From Akkermansiaceae bacterium (GTDB taxonomy: Bacteria > Verrucomicrobiota > Verrucomicrobiia > Verrucomicrobiales > Akkermansiaceae): a DNA stretch of 64,000 nt. Positions 53,744 through 64,000 of this stretch are shown here, in pieces. The stretch lies in the NCBI GenBank assembly GCA_013041925.1, contig JABDRB010000014.1, positions 33,546-97,545 of the forward strand, written 5' to 3'. Each line of letters opens with the position of its first letter. Position 1 is the stretch's first letter. The position numbers and the translations under genes were made by a program. The notes below the pieces were generated by a model, which was given only the letters and a program-made list of their open reading frames with translations, was not told where the DNA came from and made no database searches.

Positions 53744-55153
53744 TCAGGCGTTCATCAGATAGTCATCGATCGCCTTAGCGCTGCGTTTACCATCCCCCAT
53801 GGCGAGGATGACGGTGGCAGCTCCACGAACGATATCGCCACCGGCAAAAATACCGGGGATGCTCGTCATTCCATTTTCATCGGCTTCGATGTTGCCCCAT
53901 TGGTTGATTTTTAATTCGGGACACGTCGCGGTGAGAAGCGGGTTGGCACGGGTGCCGATCGCGACGACGACCGCATCACAATCGAGGATAAATTCAGAGC
54001 CCTCCACGGGTGTCGGTCGGCGGCGGCCTGAGGCATCGGGTTCACCGAGCTCCATCCGCTGACACTTCAGCCCGCTGACCCACTTCTTCCCGTCCCCGAT
54101 GACTTCGAGCGGGGCAATCAGATTTTCAAACTCCACACCCTCCTCCATCGCGTGATGGATTTCTTCCACACGCGCAGGCATCTCGGCAAGCGATCGCCGG
54201 TAGACGATCATCGCGTGCTCCGCTCCGAGCCGTTTGGCAGTGCGCACGGAATCCATCGCCACATTTCCGCCACCCACCACCGCCACGCGCTTGGATCGCA
54301 AGACGGGGGTGTCCGCATTTTCTGCGTAGGCTTCCATCAAGTTGACCCGTGTGAGGTATTCATTGGCCGAGTAGACACCCTTGTAATTCTCACCTGGGAT
54401 ATCCATAAAAACAGGCAGGCCAGCACCATTGGCAATGAATACGGAATCAAAGGCGTCGCGAAGCTCCGGCAAGGTATAGGTCCGACCTACCACCACGTTG
54501 TTCTCGATTTTAACGCCAGCCTCGGCAAGCCGCTCCACTTCGTCTTCGACAATTTGTTTGGGCAATCGAAACTCCGGGATACCATAAACCAGCACGCCAC
54601 CCGGCTTATGCAGCGCTTCGTAAATGGTGACTTCGTGACCGCATTTGACAAGTTCTCCAGCGGCTGTGAGCCCAGCGGGTCCCCCCCCCACAATGGCCAC
54701 CTTTTTTCCCGTGGCCTTACGGGGTTCGATCACCACCGAGCCAGCGTGGGCGCGTGCCCAGTCGGCTACAAAACGTTCCAGGTAACCGATGGCGACCGGT
54801 TTACCTTTTTTACCTCGAACGCAATGGCACTCACACTGGACTTCCTGTGGGCAAACCCGTCCCGTCACGGCGGGTAGGGCATTATCACCAAAGAGACTGC
54901 GGGCCGCGGCCGGCATGTCACCATCGACGATACATTCGAGGAAGCGTGGGATATTCACGCTCACAGGGCAGCCTTCGATACACTTGGGTTTTTTACACTG
55001 AATACAGCGCCGCGCTTCGAGCAGGGCAATTTTTTCTGTAAACCCGAGGTTAACTTCGCCGAAGTTTCCGGCGCGCTCACTACCTTCTTGTTCCGGCATC
55101 ACTTGCCGGTCAATCTTCATACGTTCCTTGAGAGGAATTGGGGTGTCGCTCAT
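53744..55153 (-). CDS. NADPH-dependent flavoprotein: NfnB / glutamate synthase small-subunit type
   Basis: 469 residues. N-terminal Cys-rich iron-sulfur region (CIQCKKPKCIEGCP and CPQEVQCECHCVRGKKGKPVAIGYLERFVADWA), FAD-binding GGGPAGLTAAGELVKCGHEVTIYEA (about 152-176), NAD(P)-binding GGGNVAMDSVRTAKRLGAE, and C-terminal GIFAGGDIVRGAATVILAMGDGKRSA. Homologues are GltD, SudA and NfnB. With the NfnA-like gene 25 bp upstream it most likely forms an NADP-dependent ferredoxin oxidoreductase or sulfide dehydrogenase, rather than glutamate synthase, whose large subunit is absent. Confidence 0.9.
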   Translation of the reverse strand: MSDTPIPLKERMKIDRQVMPEQEGSERAGNFGEVNLGFTEKIALLEARRCIQCKKPKCIEGCPVSVNIPRFLECIVDGDMPAAARSLFGDNALPAVTGRVCPQEVQCECHCVRGKKGKPVAIGYLERFVADWARAHAGSVVIEPRKATGKKVAIVGGGPAGLTAAGELVKCGHEVTIYEALHKPGGVLVYGIPEFRLPKQIVEDEVERLAEAGVKIENNVVVGRTYTLPELRDAFDSVFIANGAGLPVFMDIPGENYKGVYSANEYLTRVNLMEAYAENADTPVLRSKRVAVVGGGNVAMDSVRTAKRLGAEHAMIVYRRSLAEMPARVEEIHHAMEEGVEFENLIAPLEVIGDGKKWVSGLKCQRMELGEPDASGRRRPTPVEGSEFILDCDAVVVAIGTRANPLLTATCPELKINQWGNIEADENGMTSIPGIFAGGDIVRGAATVILAMGDGKRSAKAIDDYLMNA

Positions 55154-55178
55154 AGCAAATTAGGTAAATTAGGTCAAA

Positions 55179-56039
55179 TCAACGGGTGAGGCCGACCCGG
55201 CAGTTATCGCCGCTGCAGCGACCGCTCGTCTCGCTGGTGCAGCTGGCTTCCTCCTCGAACTCGCGATAGGTTCCAAGGCGGTCCGCCAACAGGTCAAAAT
55301 CGACTTCGTGCCCGTCGAACTCGGGACCTTCGACACAGGCGAAGCGCGTGGTGCCGCCGACATCGACGCGGCAACCGCCACACATCCCCGTGCCATCGAC
55401 CATTACCGGGTTGAGGGAAACGATGGTCTTCACGCCGTAGGGCCTTGTCAACTCGGCGATCGCCCGCATCATTGGCACGGGGCCAACGGCATAAAGAATA
55501 TCAATCCCACCCGCATCAAGCAGCTCCTTGAGCGCATCCGTAACAAAGCCCTGACGACCGTGGGATCCATCATCTGTACAAACCACCACATCGCCGAGCT
55601 CGGCAAGTTCCGGTTCAAAAATCACCCATTCCTTGGAGCGTCCGCCAATCACGCTGGTCACCTCGACCCCAGCACGACTAAGCCCCTGAGCCATCGGGTG
55701 GACCACCGCCGTGCCCACGCCGCCGCCGACGCAGACGGCGCGTCCTTGCGTAAGCATTTCCGTCGGATGACCGAGCGGACCAGAAATATCTCGGATGGAT
55801 TCGCCCACCTCCATCGCGACAAGCTCGCGGGTCGATTTGCCGACCGCTTGGATGACCAAGGTGATGGTGCCTTTTTCCTCATCGGCATCGGCAATCGTCA
55901 GCGGAATGCGTTCGGTGCCTTCGCATTTACGGACAATGACAAATTGGCCGGGATGACGGATGGTGGCAATGCGGGATGCCTCGACATCGAGCCGTGTGAC
56001 GTTGGGGCTGAGTTGCTGTTTCGCGGTAATGGTATGCAT
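55179..56039 (-). CDS. NfnA / SudB-type ferredoxin-NADP reductase subunit with Cys-containing tail
   Basis: About 286 residues from ATG 56039 (an upstream start at 56090 adds 17 residues that match nothing). FAD domain HPGQFVIVRKCEGTERIPLTIADAD, GPLGHPTE, NADP domain VCVGGGVGTAVVHPMAQGLSRAGVEVTSVIGGR, and the [2Fe-2S] site MCGGCRVDVGGTTRFACVEGPEFDGHEVDF. After the normal end the chain continues with a short tail holding three further Cys (SCTSETSGRCSGDNCRVG). Forms a heterodimer with the following NfnB-like gene; flavin-based bifurcation is possible but not shown. Confidence 0.88.
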   Translation of the reverse strand: MHTITAKQQLSPNVTRLDVEASRIATIRHPGQFVIVRKCEGTERIPLTIADADEEKGTITLVIQAVGKSTRELVAMEVGESIRDISGPLGHPTEMLTQGRAVCVGGGVGTAVVHPMAQGLSRAGVEVTSVIGGRSKEWVIFEPELAELGDVVVCTDDGSHGRQGFVTDALKELLDAGGIDILYAVGPVPMMRAIAELTRPYGVKTIVSLNPVMVDGTGMCGGCRVDVGGTTRFACVEGPEFDGHEVDFDLLADRLGTYREFEEEASCTSETSGRCSGDNCRVGLTR

Positions 56040-56269
56040 CAGATGACAAAAACGTAAAAATGTCCGGATGCAGTCTCTAATGTCCCACAACCAAGGTCAA
56101 GCATGTCCGCAAGTAAGTTTTAGTGTCTCGTATGCGGGAAGATCGCGGCGGCTTGCCGATTCGAATCAAAACGGGTGCCAGGCTGGGGATCGGATAATTC
56201 CCGATGGAGGATAAGGATATTGCCAATCCTGAAAGAAAGCCCTTAGCTGATCGGTAAATATCTTATCTC

Positions 56270-57700
56270 ATGACACCTTCCGACCATCCATCCACAAGGC
56301 GCAGCTTTATCAAGAAATCAGCTCTATTCGGTGGGCTTTCGATTCTTCCGTCCCATTGGGTTCTTGGTCAGAACGCATCGTCCGGACATGCGCCCAGTGG
56401 TCAAATCAATCTGGCCGCCGTGGGAATTGGCAACAAAGGGCTCGCTACCATCAAAATGGCCCACGGCACCGGCCTCTGTAACATCGTTGCCCTCTGTGAT
56501 GTCGATCTCAAAGGCGCTCACACTCAGGAGGCACTCAAACTCTTTGCCTCCACTGGTAACCAACCCACTGGTAGAAAAGCTAAACTCTTCACCGATTTTC
56601 GGAAAATGTTTGATAGCATGGCGGATGAGATCGATGCCGTGCTCATCTCCACACCCGACCATGCCCACTTCGCATGCACCATCCTCGCGATGTCGCTCGG
56701 CAAACACGTTTACACTGAAAAACCTCTGACCCATACCTTTGGACAAGCGGAGCGACTGATCCAGATGGCCGCCAAAAACCCAACATTGGCAACTCAAATG
56801 GGCAACCAAGGCTATTCTGGTGCCAACTACTTCCAGTTTAAAGCATGGGCCGAGGCGGGCATCGTCAAGGATATCACGCGAATCACCGCCCACATGAGCA
56901 GGCCACGCCGGTGGCATGACTGGGGGACAAACGCATCAGCATACCCGAATGAGCCGACCCCCGAGGGGCTCGACTGGGAACAGTGGCAAGACAGCTCCCG
57001 CAATGCATCCCCATTCAGCAAACGCCTCCACCCCCAAGAATGGCGATCGTGGTATGATTACGGCAGCGGGTGTTTTGGTGACTGGGGACCCCACATTCTT
57101 GACTCCTGCCACCATTTCCTCCAACTCGGCCTGCCAGAAACCGTAACTGCGGTCTTCCGCGATGGGGTCAATGCCAGCGACCTTGTTTACCCGCAGGCCA
57201 GCACGATCCAATTCGAGTTTCCCGAGCGGGGGCCAGGCTTACCGGCCTGCAACGTAAACTGGTTCGATGGGGTGAACAACCAACCGATGATCGAAGGCGC
57301 ATTCACCAATGACGGCAAAGACAAGATTCTAAACTCACCCGGTAAGGTCCTTTACGGCAAAGACATCACCTTCCAAGGCGGCTCCCATGGTGCCCCACTC
57401 CGTATTGTCCCTCGTCAGCAATACATCGATATGCGCTCGATGCTCCCCAAGTTTCCGCAGAAGAACTCAGACCACTATACCAATTTCCTCCGCGCCTGCA
57501 AAGGTGAGGAAGAGACCCGATCACCGTTCAGCGTCGCCGGCCCGCTTACCCAGGTCTTTAATATCGGCGTGCTCTGCCAACGCTTCGGCGGCGAAATCAA
57601 ATTCGACCGAGAGAAAAAACAAATCACCAACAACCCCGCCGCCAACGCCCTGCTCGACCCCGCACCCCGCAAAGGCTGGGAGCAATATTACAACATCTAA
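56270..57700 (+). CDS. Tat-exported Gfo/Idh/MocA-family oxidoreductase
   Basis: 476 residues. Twin-arginine signal STRRSFIKKSALFGGLSILP (9-28) for export in folded form with its nicotinamide cofactor. Rossmann domain: NLAAVGIGNKGLATIKMAH, VALCDVD, DAVLISTPDHAHFACTILAMSLGKHVYTEKPLTHT (with the EKP motif). The C-terminal domain contains HDWGTNASAYPNEP and GDWGPHILDSCHHFLQLG, as in the PVC-type secreted members that act on sugars. Exact sugar substrate unknown. Stands alone in the plus direction. Confidence 0.92.
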   Translation: MTPSDHPSTRRSFIKKSALFGGLSILPSHWVLGQNASSGHAPSGQINLAAVGIGNKGLATIKMAHGTGLCNIVALCDVDLKGAHTQEALKLFASTGNQPTGRKAKLFTDFRKMFDSMADEIDAVLISTPDHAHFACTILAMSLGKHVYTEKPLTHTFGQAERLIQMAAKNPTLATQMGNQGYSGANYFQFKAWAEAGIVKDITRITAHMSRPRRWHDWGTNASAYPNEPTPEGLDWEQWQDSSRNASPFSKRLHPQEWRSWYDYGSGCFGDWGPHILDSCHHFLQLGLPETVTAVFRDGVNASDLVYPQASTIQFEFPERGPGLPACNVNWFDGVNNQPMIEGAFTNDGKDKILNSPGKVLYGKDITFQGGSHGAPLRIVPRQQYIDMRSMLPKFPQKNSDHYTNFLRACKGEEETRSPFSVAGPLTQVFNIGVLCQRFGGEIKFDREKKQITNNPAANALLDPAPRKGWEQYYNI

Positions 57701-57907
57701 TCCTGCAAGGAACCCTCATGATATCGGCACCTTCTTTCGCCCTCTTCAACCGAGGTGTGACCCGCCTGTTATGACTCCTTGTCTTGTGCACCCGCACCTT
57801 GCTTCCTGCAGCCATACCGCTGCCTTGATCACGTCAACGGATTCTTTCGGGATATTCCGCGACGAAGGCAGCTATTGAATACGTCGCCAAACTGGCATGC
57901 CTCGCAC

Positions 57908-58822
57908 TCAGCGCCGCCCACCCGACAGACACGTTCTATCAGGCTCGGTCTCGTAGCCGTCCACCTCGATCCGATCTGCGTAGCATCGCACGACCGCGTA
58001 AGCGCTCATCTCCTTGGTTTCGACCATTCCTTTGAAGTTGATGTAGTGGCAGCCTTTGTTCACTGCGTAACTCCCCTTATGGTTGTGCCCGTTCATGTAG
58101 GCGACCACATTCGGGTGTTTTTCGATCAACTCGACCACCTCCTTATCGTTCCAAAGGTTATGACCATCGCCTATTGGGAATATCGGGTAATGGTTGAAGA
58201 CAATCACGCGTTGGTTGGCCGAATTCGCCTTGTCGAGTTCTGCCGAAAACCACTTCAACTGATTTGCGCCGAGCGCGCCGTTCCATGGGCGGGCATTGTT
58301 GCGTTTCTCCTGCTTCATTTTTTCTAATACCTCCATAGCCGATGCCGTTTCCGCACTGCCTTTGGGGTTGCGGTAGGTAGAGACGTCCGTGCCGTCGAGA
58401 TAGATGAAACACCAGTCACCCAAGGTTTCGGAGTGATAACTTTGTTTCATCCCCAGGCAATCAAGCACTTTGCCTTTATCCGCATCCGCCACTTCAAAAT
58501 CATGGTTCCCCAAGACAAATTTTCTCGGCGCCATCATCAGGTTATAAAGCGGCACGATATCCTTAAAGCTTGCTAGGTCACGATCGATTATATCGCCCAA
58601 CGTGATCAGAAATTTGAGATCATGTTTGTTCAGTTCCGCCGCCGCCGTTTTCAATTTCCCCAATGAATCTCGGTAGTGCCTGGTGCCTGCGGCATTCACA
58701 TCGGCATACTGTGGATCGGCTATCACACCAAACGAAAGCTGAGGATGGTTCGCTTTATCAGCCGCCGCATAGCCTGTGAGGGCCACTGGCAAGGTGATCT
58801 TTAAAAAAGCTCTGCGCTGCAT
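57908..58822 (-). CDS. Exported metallophosphoesterase resembling ADP-ribose/CDP-alcohol diphosphatase
   Basis: 304 residues. Start QRRAFLKITLPVALTGYAAA is a Tat-like signal. Calcineurin-like metal motifs in order: GVIADPQYAD, LGDIIDRD, LGNHDFE, FNHYPIFP and GHNHKG. The first block with GTRHYRDSLGKLKTA resembles the eukaryotic Mn-dependent ADP-ribose/CDP-alcohol diphosphatase, suggesting a nucleotide-diphosphate or phosphodiester substrate in the periplasm. The 57701-57907 and 58823-59177 gaps on either side hold no supported gene. Confidence 0.87.
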   Translation of the reverse strand: MQRRAFLKITLPVALTGYAAADKANHPQLSFGVIADPQYADVNAAGTRHYRDSLGKLKTAAAELNKHDLKFLITLGDIIDRDLASFKDIVPLYNLMMAPRKFVLGNHDFEVADADKGKVLDCLGMKQSYHSETLGDWCFIYLDGTDVSTYRNPKGSAETASAMEVLEKMKQEKRNNARPWNGALGANQLKWFSAELDKANSANQRVIVFNHYPIFPIGDGHNLWNDKEVVELIEKHPNVVAYMNGHNHKGSYAVNKGCHYINFKGMVETKEMSAYAVVRCYADRIEVDGYETEPDRTCLSGGRR

Positions 58823-58975
58823 ACGTTAAAAATGGGGGCGATTTCACCCTTGTCCACCATAAACAGAGCCATCGATCCATGGCCATCTCTCCAATGGGAA
58901 AGGATCTCAGGGGCGGGCGGGCTATTGGATAAGGTGTTCAGAAAGGCTGTCATGGCTAAAATAGGGGACGCAAAC

Positions 58976-59002
58976 TGAGGCTCCAAGGCTGAGGCTCCAA
59001 GG
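58976..59002. repeat. 14-bp tandem repeat (about 1.9 copies)
   Basis: TGAGGCTCCAAGGC at 58976-58989 is followed by TGAGGCTCCAAGG at 58990-59002, in the 355-bp gap between the phosphoesterase and glucosidase genes. Probably a simple duplication. Confidence 0.6.
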
Positions 59003-59177
59003 AAACCCCCTATCACTCAAGGCTTAGCCATTTGACGGGGAGCTGACGAAGCTGGCGAGCAGGAGGCGTCACAGGGGCACGATGGGAGGTGGTTGATGGC
59101 ACAGACGGCCGTCTTTCTGGCTTGATGCGTGCTGAACCTAAGCTATTGCACATGGACGAGTCATTGACCACCTCCCC

Positions 59178-61838
<2,661 letters not shown>

Positions 61839-61878
61839 TTGCGGGTGCGGATCATCGGCAGCCGGAACCTGCTCGGCT

Positions 61879-63501
61879 TCACTGCCCGATCCAATGAATC
61901 CGAATCCCATGATCCCGCTGCGGATTCCGCTTCTTTTCCAGAAAAGACTGAAATGCTTCCAACTCATGCTTGGGACCATTCAAGTCAATTTGAGTCGGGA
62001 TGTCCTTGCTGTAGCGATTGCGTATCGAGCTAACCTGCGGATGCTTGGGGATTGGCTGCACGTTGCCATAGAAGCGGTTCTCCCTGAATGTGGTATTGAC
62101 CATAGTCTGATGGTGCTTGAACGTGCCAACTTGACCATTCAGGAGAACAAATGCGTTCTCGGTGATGGACGTGTTTTGGGCGGCGGCCCCACCCCAAGCA
62201 CCGAAGGTGATAAGACTGGTGTCCATCTTGGGATCTTCTTTTCGGGGAAGAATCAAGATATTGCGAAAAATGTGGGTGTTGGTGGTCGAGTTTCCCGTGA
62301 TCAGAAAACTCGGAGAACTATAATTCTTGTGGCCAACCCGACGACTCCCGTCGTTAATACTCAAATTGTAGCGAACCACTGACCCCTCATTGACGGCATT
62401 GTGAACCAGCCATCCCTTTTTCTTGATACCTGGTGAGCAGATGAGCATAAAGCCACCTTCATTGTTGATGCTGAGGTTGTATTGGAAAACCGTCCCCTTA
62501 CAGCTGTAATCACAGTCATATCCTTGGGCGTCATTCCACGCCTTGTGCCCCCTGACTTCGTTGAACTGAAAGAGCGCACGATCACATGCCCAAGGCCACA
62601 TCCCAGCGGCGGCACCCACTTCCTTACCCCACCTCGGACAATCCTGCATAATATTCCACTCAACCAATGGGGCGTCACAGGCGGTGGGAAGAATACCGTC
62701 ACCTCCCACCCCCTCGATCAGGTTACCTCGGATGATCACATTGGTCGATGGATCCCAAAACTCACCTCGCAATTTCCCTCCACGTATACATATCCCATTT
62801 CGAGAGCAGTTCCGAATGATGTTCTTGTGGATGAGAATGGAGTCAAACCTCCTATCGACTAATCCGTCCTGAGTGACCAGGATCGCTCCGCCGGTGCTTT
62901 GCTGGGTTTTTCTATAGGATCCATTGACATCCTTGATCAAGAGGCCCTCGAGCACAAAGTGCCTAGCAACCCTCAGTGACTTATTTTTGATAAGCACACC
63001 AAAACGATTGGGCTTTCGCAGGTCGCCCTTATTAGACAGTTCGAGATTTCGAACTTCCCAACCCTCGCAATCAATGAGCTGAAGTGGCGCCAGATGTTTT
63101 CCCTTGGCTTGAATTCGTGGGAGTGGCCCGTCACCATAGGCGTTAATCTCAATTGGGTTCCATCGCAAGCCCTTGAATTCCCCACTGCCGCGCAGAATGA
63201 GGGCACCCGTGTAATCACTACCTCTGGCAAAAAGAATCCGGTCACCTGCATTGAAGGTCCGTGAGTTAACCTTACCCAAGCTCTTCCATGCTTGATCAGG
63301 ATGAATCCCAGCTTGACTGTCATCACCAAGTTTCGAGTTGATGAAATAGTCCGTGGCTTGCAGCTGGGGAGCCACCCATGCCATGACGGCGATCGCCACC
63401 CCCAAGTACACTCTATTACGATGAGCGCAAACCACACGCAATGGCCAAGACGGCGGGGTTCTCCATCCAACTGACGGTAATTTGCAAGGCGGCATACCCA
63501 C
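61879..63501 (-). CDS. Secreted right-handed parallel beta-helix protein
   Basis: 540 residues. A long leader with hydrophobic VYLGVAIAVMAWVAPQLQA (about 31-49) is a likely signal peptide with a true start possibly further in. The mature part begins TDYFINSKLGDDSQAGIHPDQAWKSLGKVN, then repeated rungs such as LQLIDCEGWEVRNLELSNKG, SILIHKNIIRNCSRNGICIRGG and NVIIRGNLIEGVGGDGI, as in pectate-lyase-like proteins. Probably a polysaccharide lyase or binding protein. Converges with the glucosidase gene at a 40-bp gap. Confidence 0.82.
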   Translation of the reverse strand: MGMPPCKLPSVGWRTPPSWPLRVVCAHRNRVYLGVAIAVMAWVAPQLQATDYFINSKLGDDSQAGIHPDQAWKSLGKVNSRTFNAGDRILFARGSDYTGALILRGSGEFKGLRWNPIEINAYGDGPLPRIQAKGKHLAPLQLIDCEGWEVRNLELSNKGDLRKPNRFGVLIKNKSLRVARHFVLEGLLIKDVNGSYRKTQQSTGGAILVTQDGLVDRRFDSILIHKNIIRNCSRNGICIRGGKLRGEFWDPSTNVIIRGNLIEGVGGDGILPTACDAPLVEWNIMQDCPRWGKEVGAAAGMWPWACDRALFQFNEVRGHKAWNDAQGYDCDYSCKGTVFQYNLSINNEGGFMLICSPGIKKKGWLVHNAVNEGSVVRYNLSINDGSRRVGHKNYSSPSFLITGNSTTNTHIFRNILILPRKEDPKMDTSLITFGAWGGAAAQNTSITENAFVLLNGQVGTFKHHQTMVNTTFRENRFYGNVQPIPKHPQVSSIRNRYSKDIPTQIDLNGPKHELEAFQSFLEKKRNPQRDHGIRIHWIGQ

Positions 63502-63743
63502 TCAATCGCTTATGCGGCTTATCATAGGAAGAAAAAAACAAGAATGGTTGCAGCCCTCCTGCGTAAGGATCACCAGAATAGCTTCCAACTCAGCGCGGGT
63601 TGATACGTCCCATTTGAACTGTTTCAGATAAATAAGCGATTGCAGAGGGGGAATCTTTGCTATTAGGATAGCGCAAGTCTCCCATCAAACCTATCCCTCA
63701 ACAGGGATCCCGACGAACATTAAACAAAACCCCACAAAATCTG

Positions 63744-64000
63744 ATGAAAACAGCAAAACATTCGATCTGCCTCTTAACCGCTTCACTTGTTGCAACGGCC
63801 ACCGTCCATGCAGGTTCATACATAATAACTTCAACCAACAAATCAGAGGTTGTAGGGACTACGGCTGCCGTGGCAGGCAGTGGAAGTTCTGCTAACTTCA
63901 CAAGTGGCACGGTCACCGTGGGTAGCACATTCGCCAGTTTTCAGCTTGAAGACGGTAGCGGAACCCGTAATGCGGATTTAATCGTCACCCTCACCGGTGT
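63744..64000 (+). CDS. Secreted Ser/Thr/Gly-rich protein, N-terminal part (runs off right edge)
   Basis: Open frame of 85 codons to the window end. Signal peptide MKTAKHSICLLTASLVATATVHAG with cleavage likely after HAG. The mature start (SYIITSTNKSEVVGTTAAVAGSGSS) and following beta-like segments suggest an autotransporter or PEP-CTERM-type surface protein, which cannot be settled from the fragment. Upstream, TTGCAG (63640-63645) and TAGGAT with an 18-bp spacer could be a sigma-70 promoter. Confidence 0.65.
   Translation, partial: MKTAKHSICLLTASLVATATVHAGSYIITSTNKSEVVGTTAAVAGSGSSANFTSGTVTVGSTFASFQLEDGSGTRNADLIVTLTG

Noticed and set aside
56166..56182. Near sigma-54 site (TGGCACCCGTTTTGAT) on the minus strand upstream of the NfnA-like gene
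   Set aside because: The -12 position has GA instead of GC and there is no upstream palindrome.
57779..58327. 182-codon plus-strand open frame
   Set aside because: Mostly antisense to the phosphoesterase gene, whose metal motifs are all in the other strand.
63501..63525. Sequence resembling the shared element (CTCAATCGCTTAT, then CTTATCATAGG) before the beta-helix gene
   Set aside because: One base shorter than the true copies, not palindromic, and no -24/-12 promoter lies at the expected distance.

Overview
The window looks like a chromosomal segment of a free-living, probably marine, member of the Verrucomicrobiota (Akkermansiaceae/Verrucomicrobiaceae-like). This is inferred from the gene families: prepilin-like proteins resembling the 'Verru_Chthon' cassettes, a DUF2231/cytochrome-c/leucine-rich-repeat fusion, a DUF6288 giant, S1 sulfatase and SASA-type esterases, an MGH1-like (GH63) glucosidase, a Tat-exported Gfo/Idh/MocA oxidoreductase, and NfnAB-type flavoproteins. 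Shine-Dalgarno sequences are mostly weak or absent, so several starts were chosen from signal peptides or domain starts. I saw no rRNA, tRNA, CRISPR array, insertion sequence or phage.

Layout. 0-8 kb: purH preceded by a metal-uptake operon on the minus strand, in the order OprB-type porin, TroA-like lipoprotein, ATPase, permease fused to a DtxR-type domain, second permease. A 10+6+10 bp palindrome with a DtxR-box-like core lies upstream of the porin. 8-10.3 kb: cytochrome-c/LRR membrane protein and a DksA/TraR zinc-finger protein. 10.4-16.2 kb: a cobalamin riboswitch followed by a B12 uptake operon (TonB receptor, two BtuF-like proteins, ATPase, permease). 16.3-21 kb: a subtilisin-like protease facing three prepilin-like genes, then a decayed exbD. 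21-23.4 kb: RNase R. 23.5-31.8 kb: a glycan-degradation neighbourhood (sulfatase, esterases, DUF6288 protein) that contains a decayed esterase. 32-33 kb: fructose-1,6-bisphosphatase.

33-51 kb is the most interesting region. A six-gene minus-strand operon (GT2, GT4, flippase-like protein, HlyD adaptor, TPR membrane protein, GT39-like giant) appears to build and export or modify a surface glycan. A TolC-like lipoprotein is transcribed divergently. Next to it lies a signalling module: an HPt protein, an NtrC-type sigma-54 activator, an H-NOX haem/nitric-oxide sensor and a hybrid histidine kinase. Two sigma-54 (-24/-12) promoters are visible, one before the glycan operon and one before a secreted DUF4114 protein. 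Both carry a CTTATWATAAG palindrome centred exactly 32 bp upstream of the -24 GG. The simplest reading is an H-NOX-gated, sigma-54-dependent circuit controlling surface glycan and a secreted protein.

51-64 kb: a TIM-barrel glycosidase-like protein, NfnAB-like flavoproteins, a Tat-exported oxidoreductase, an ADPRibase-Mn-like phosphodiesterase, an MGH1/GH63 glucosidase, a beta-helix protein, and the start of a secreted repeat-like protein that runs off the right edge.
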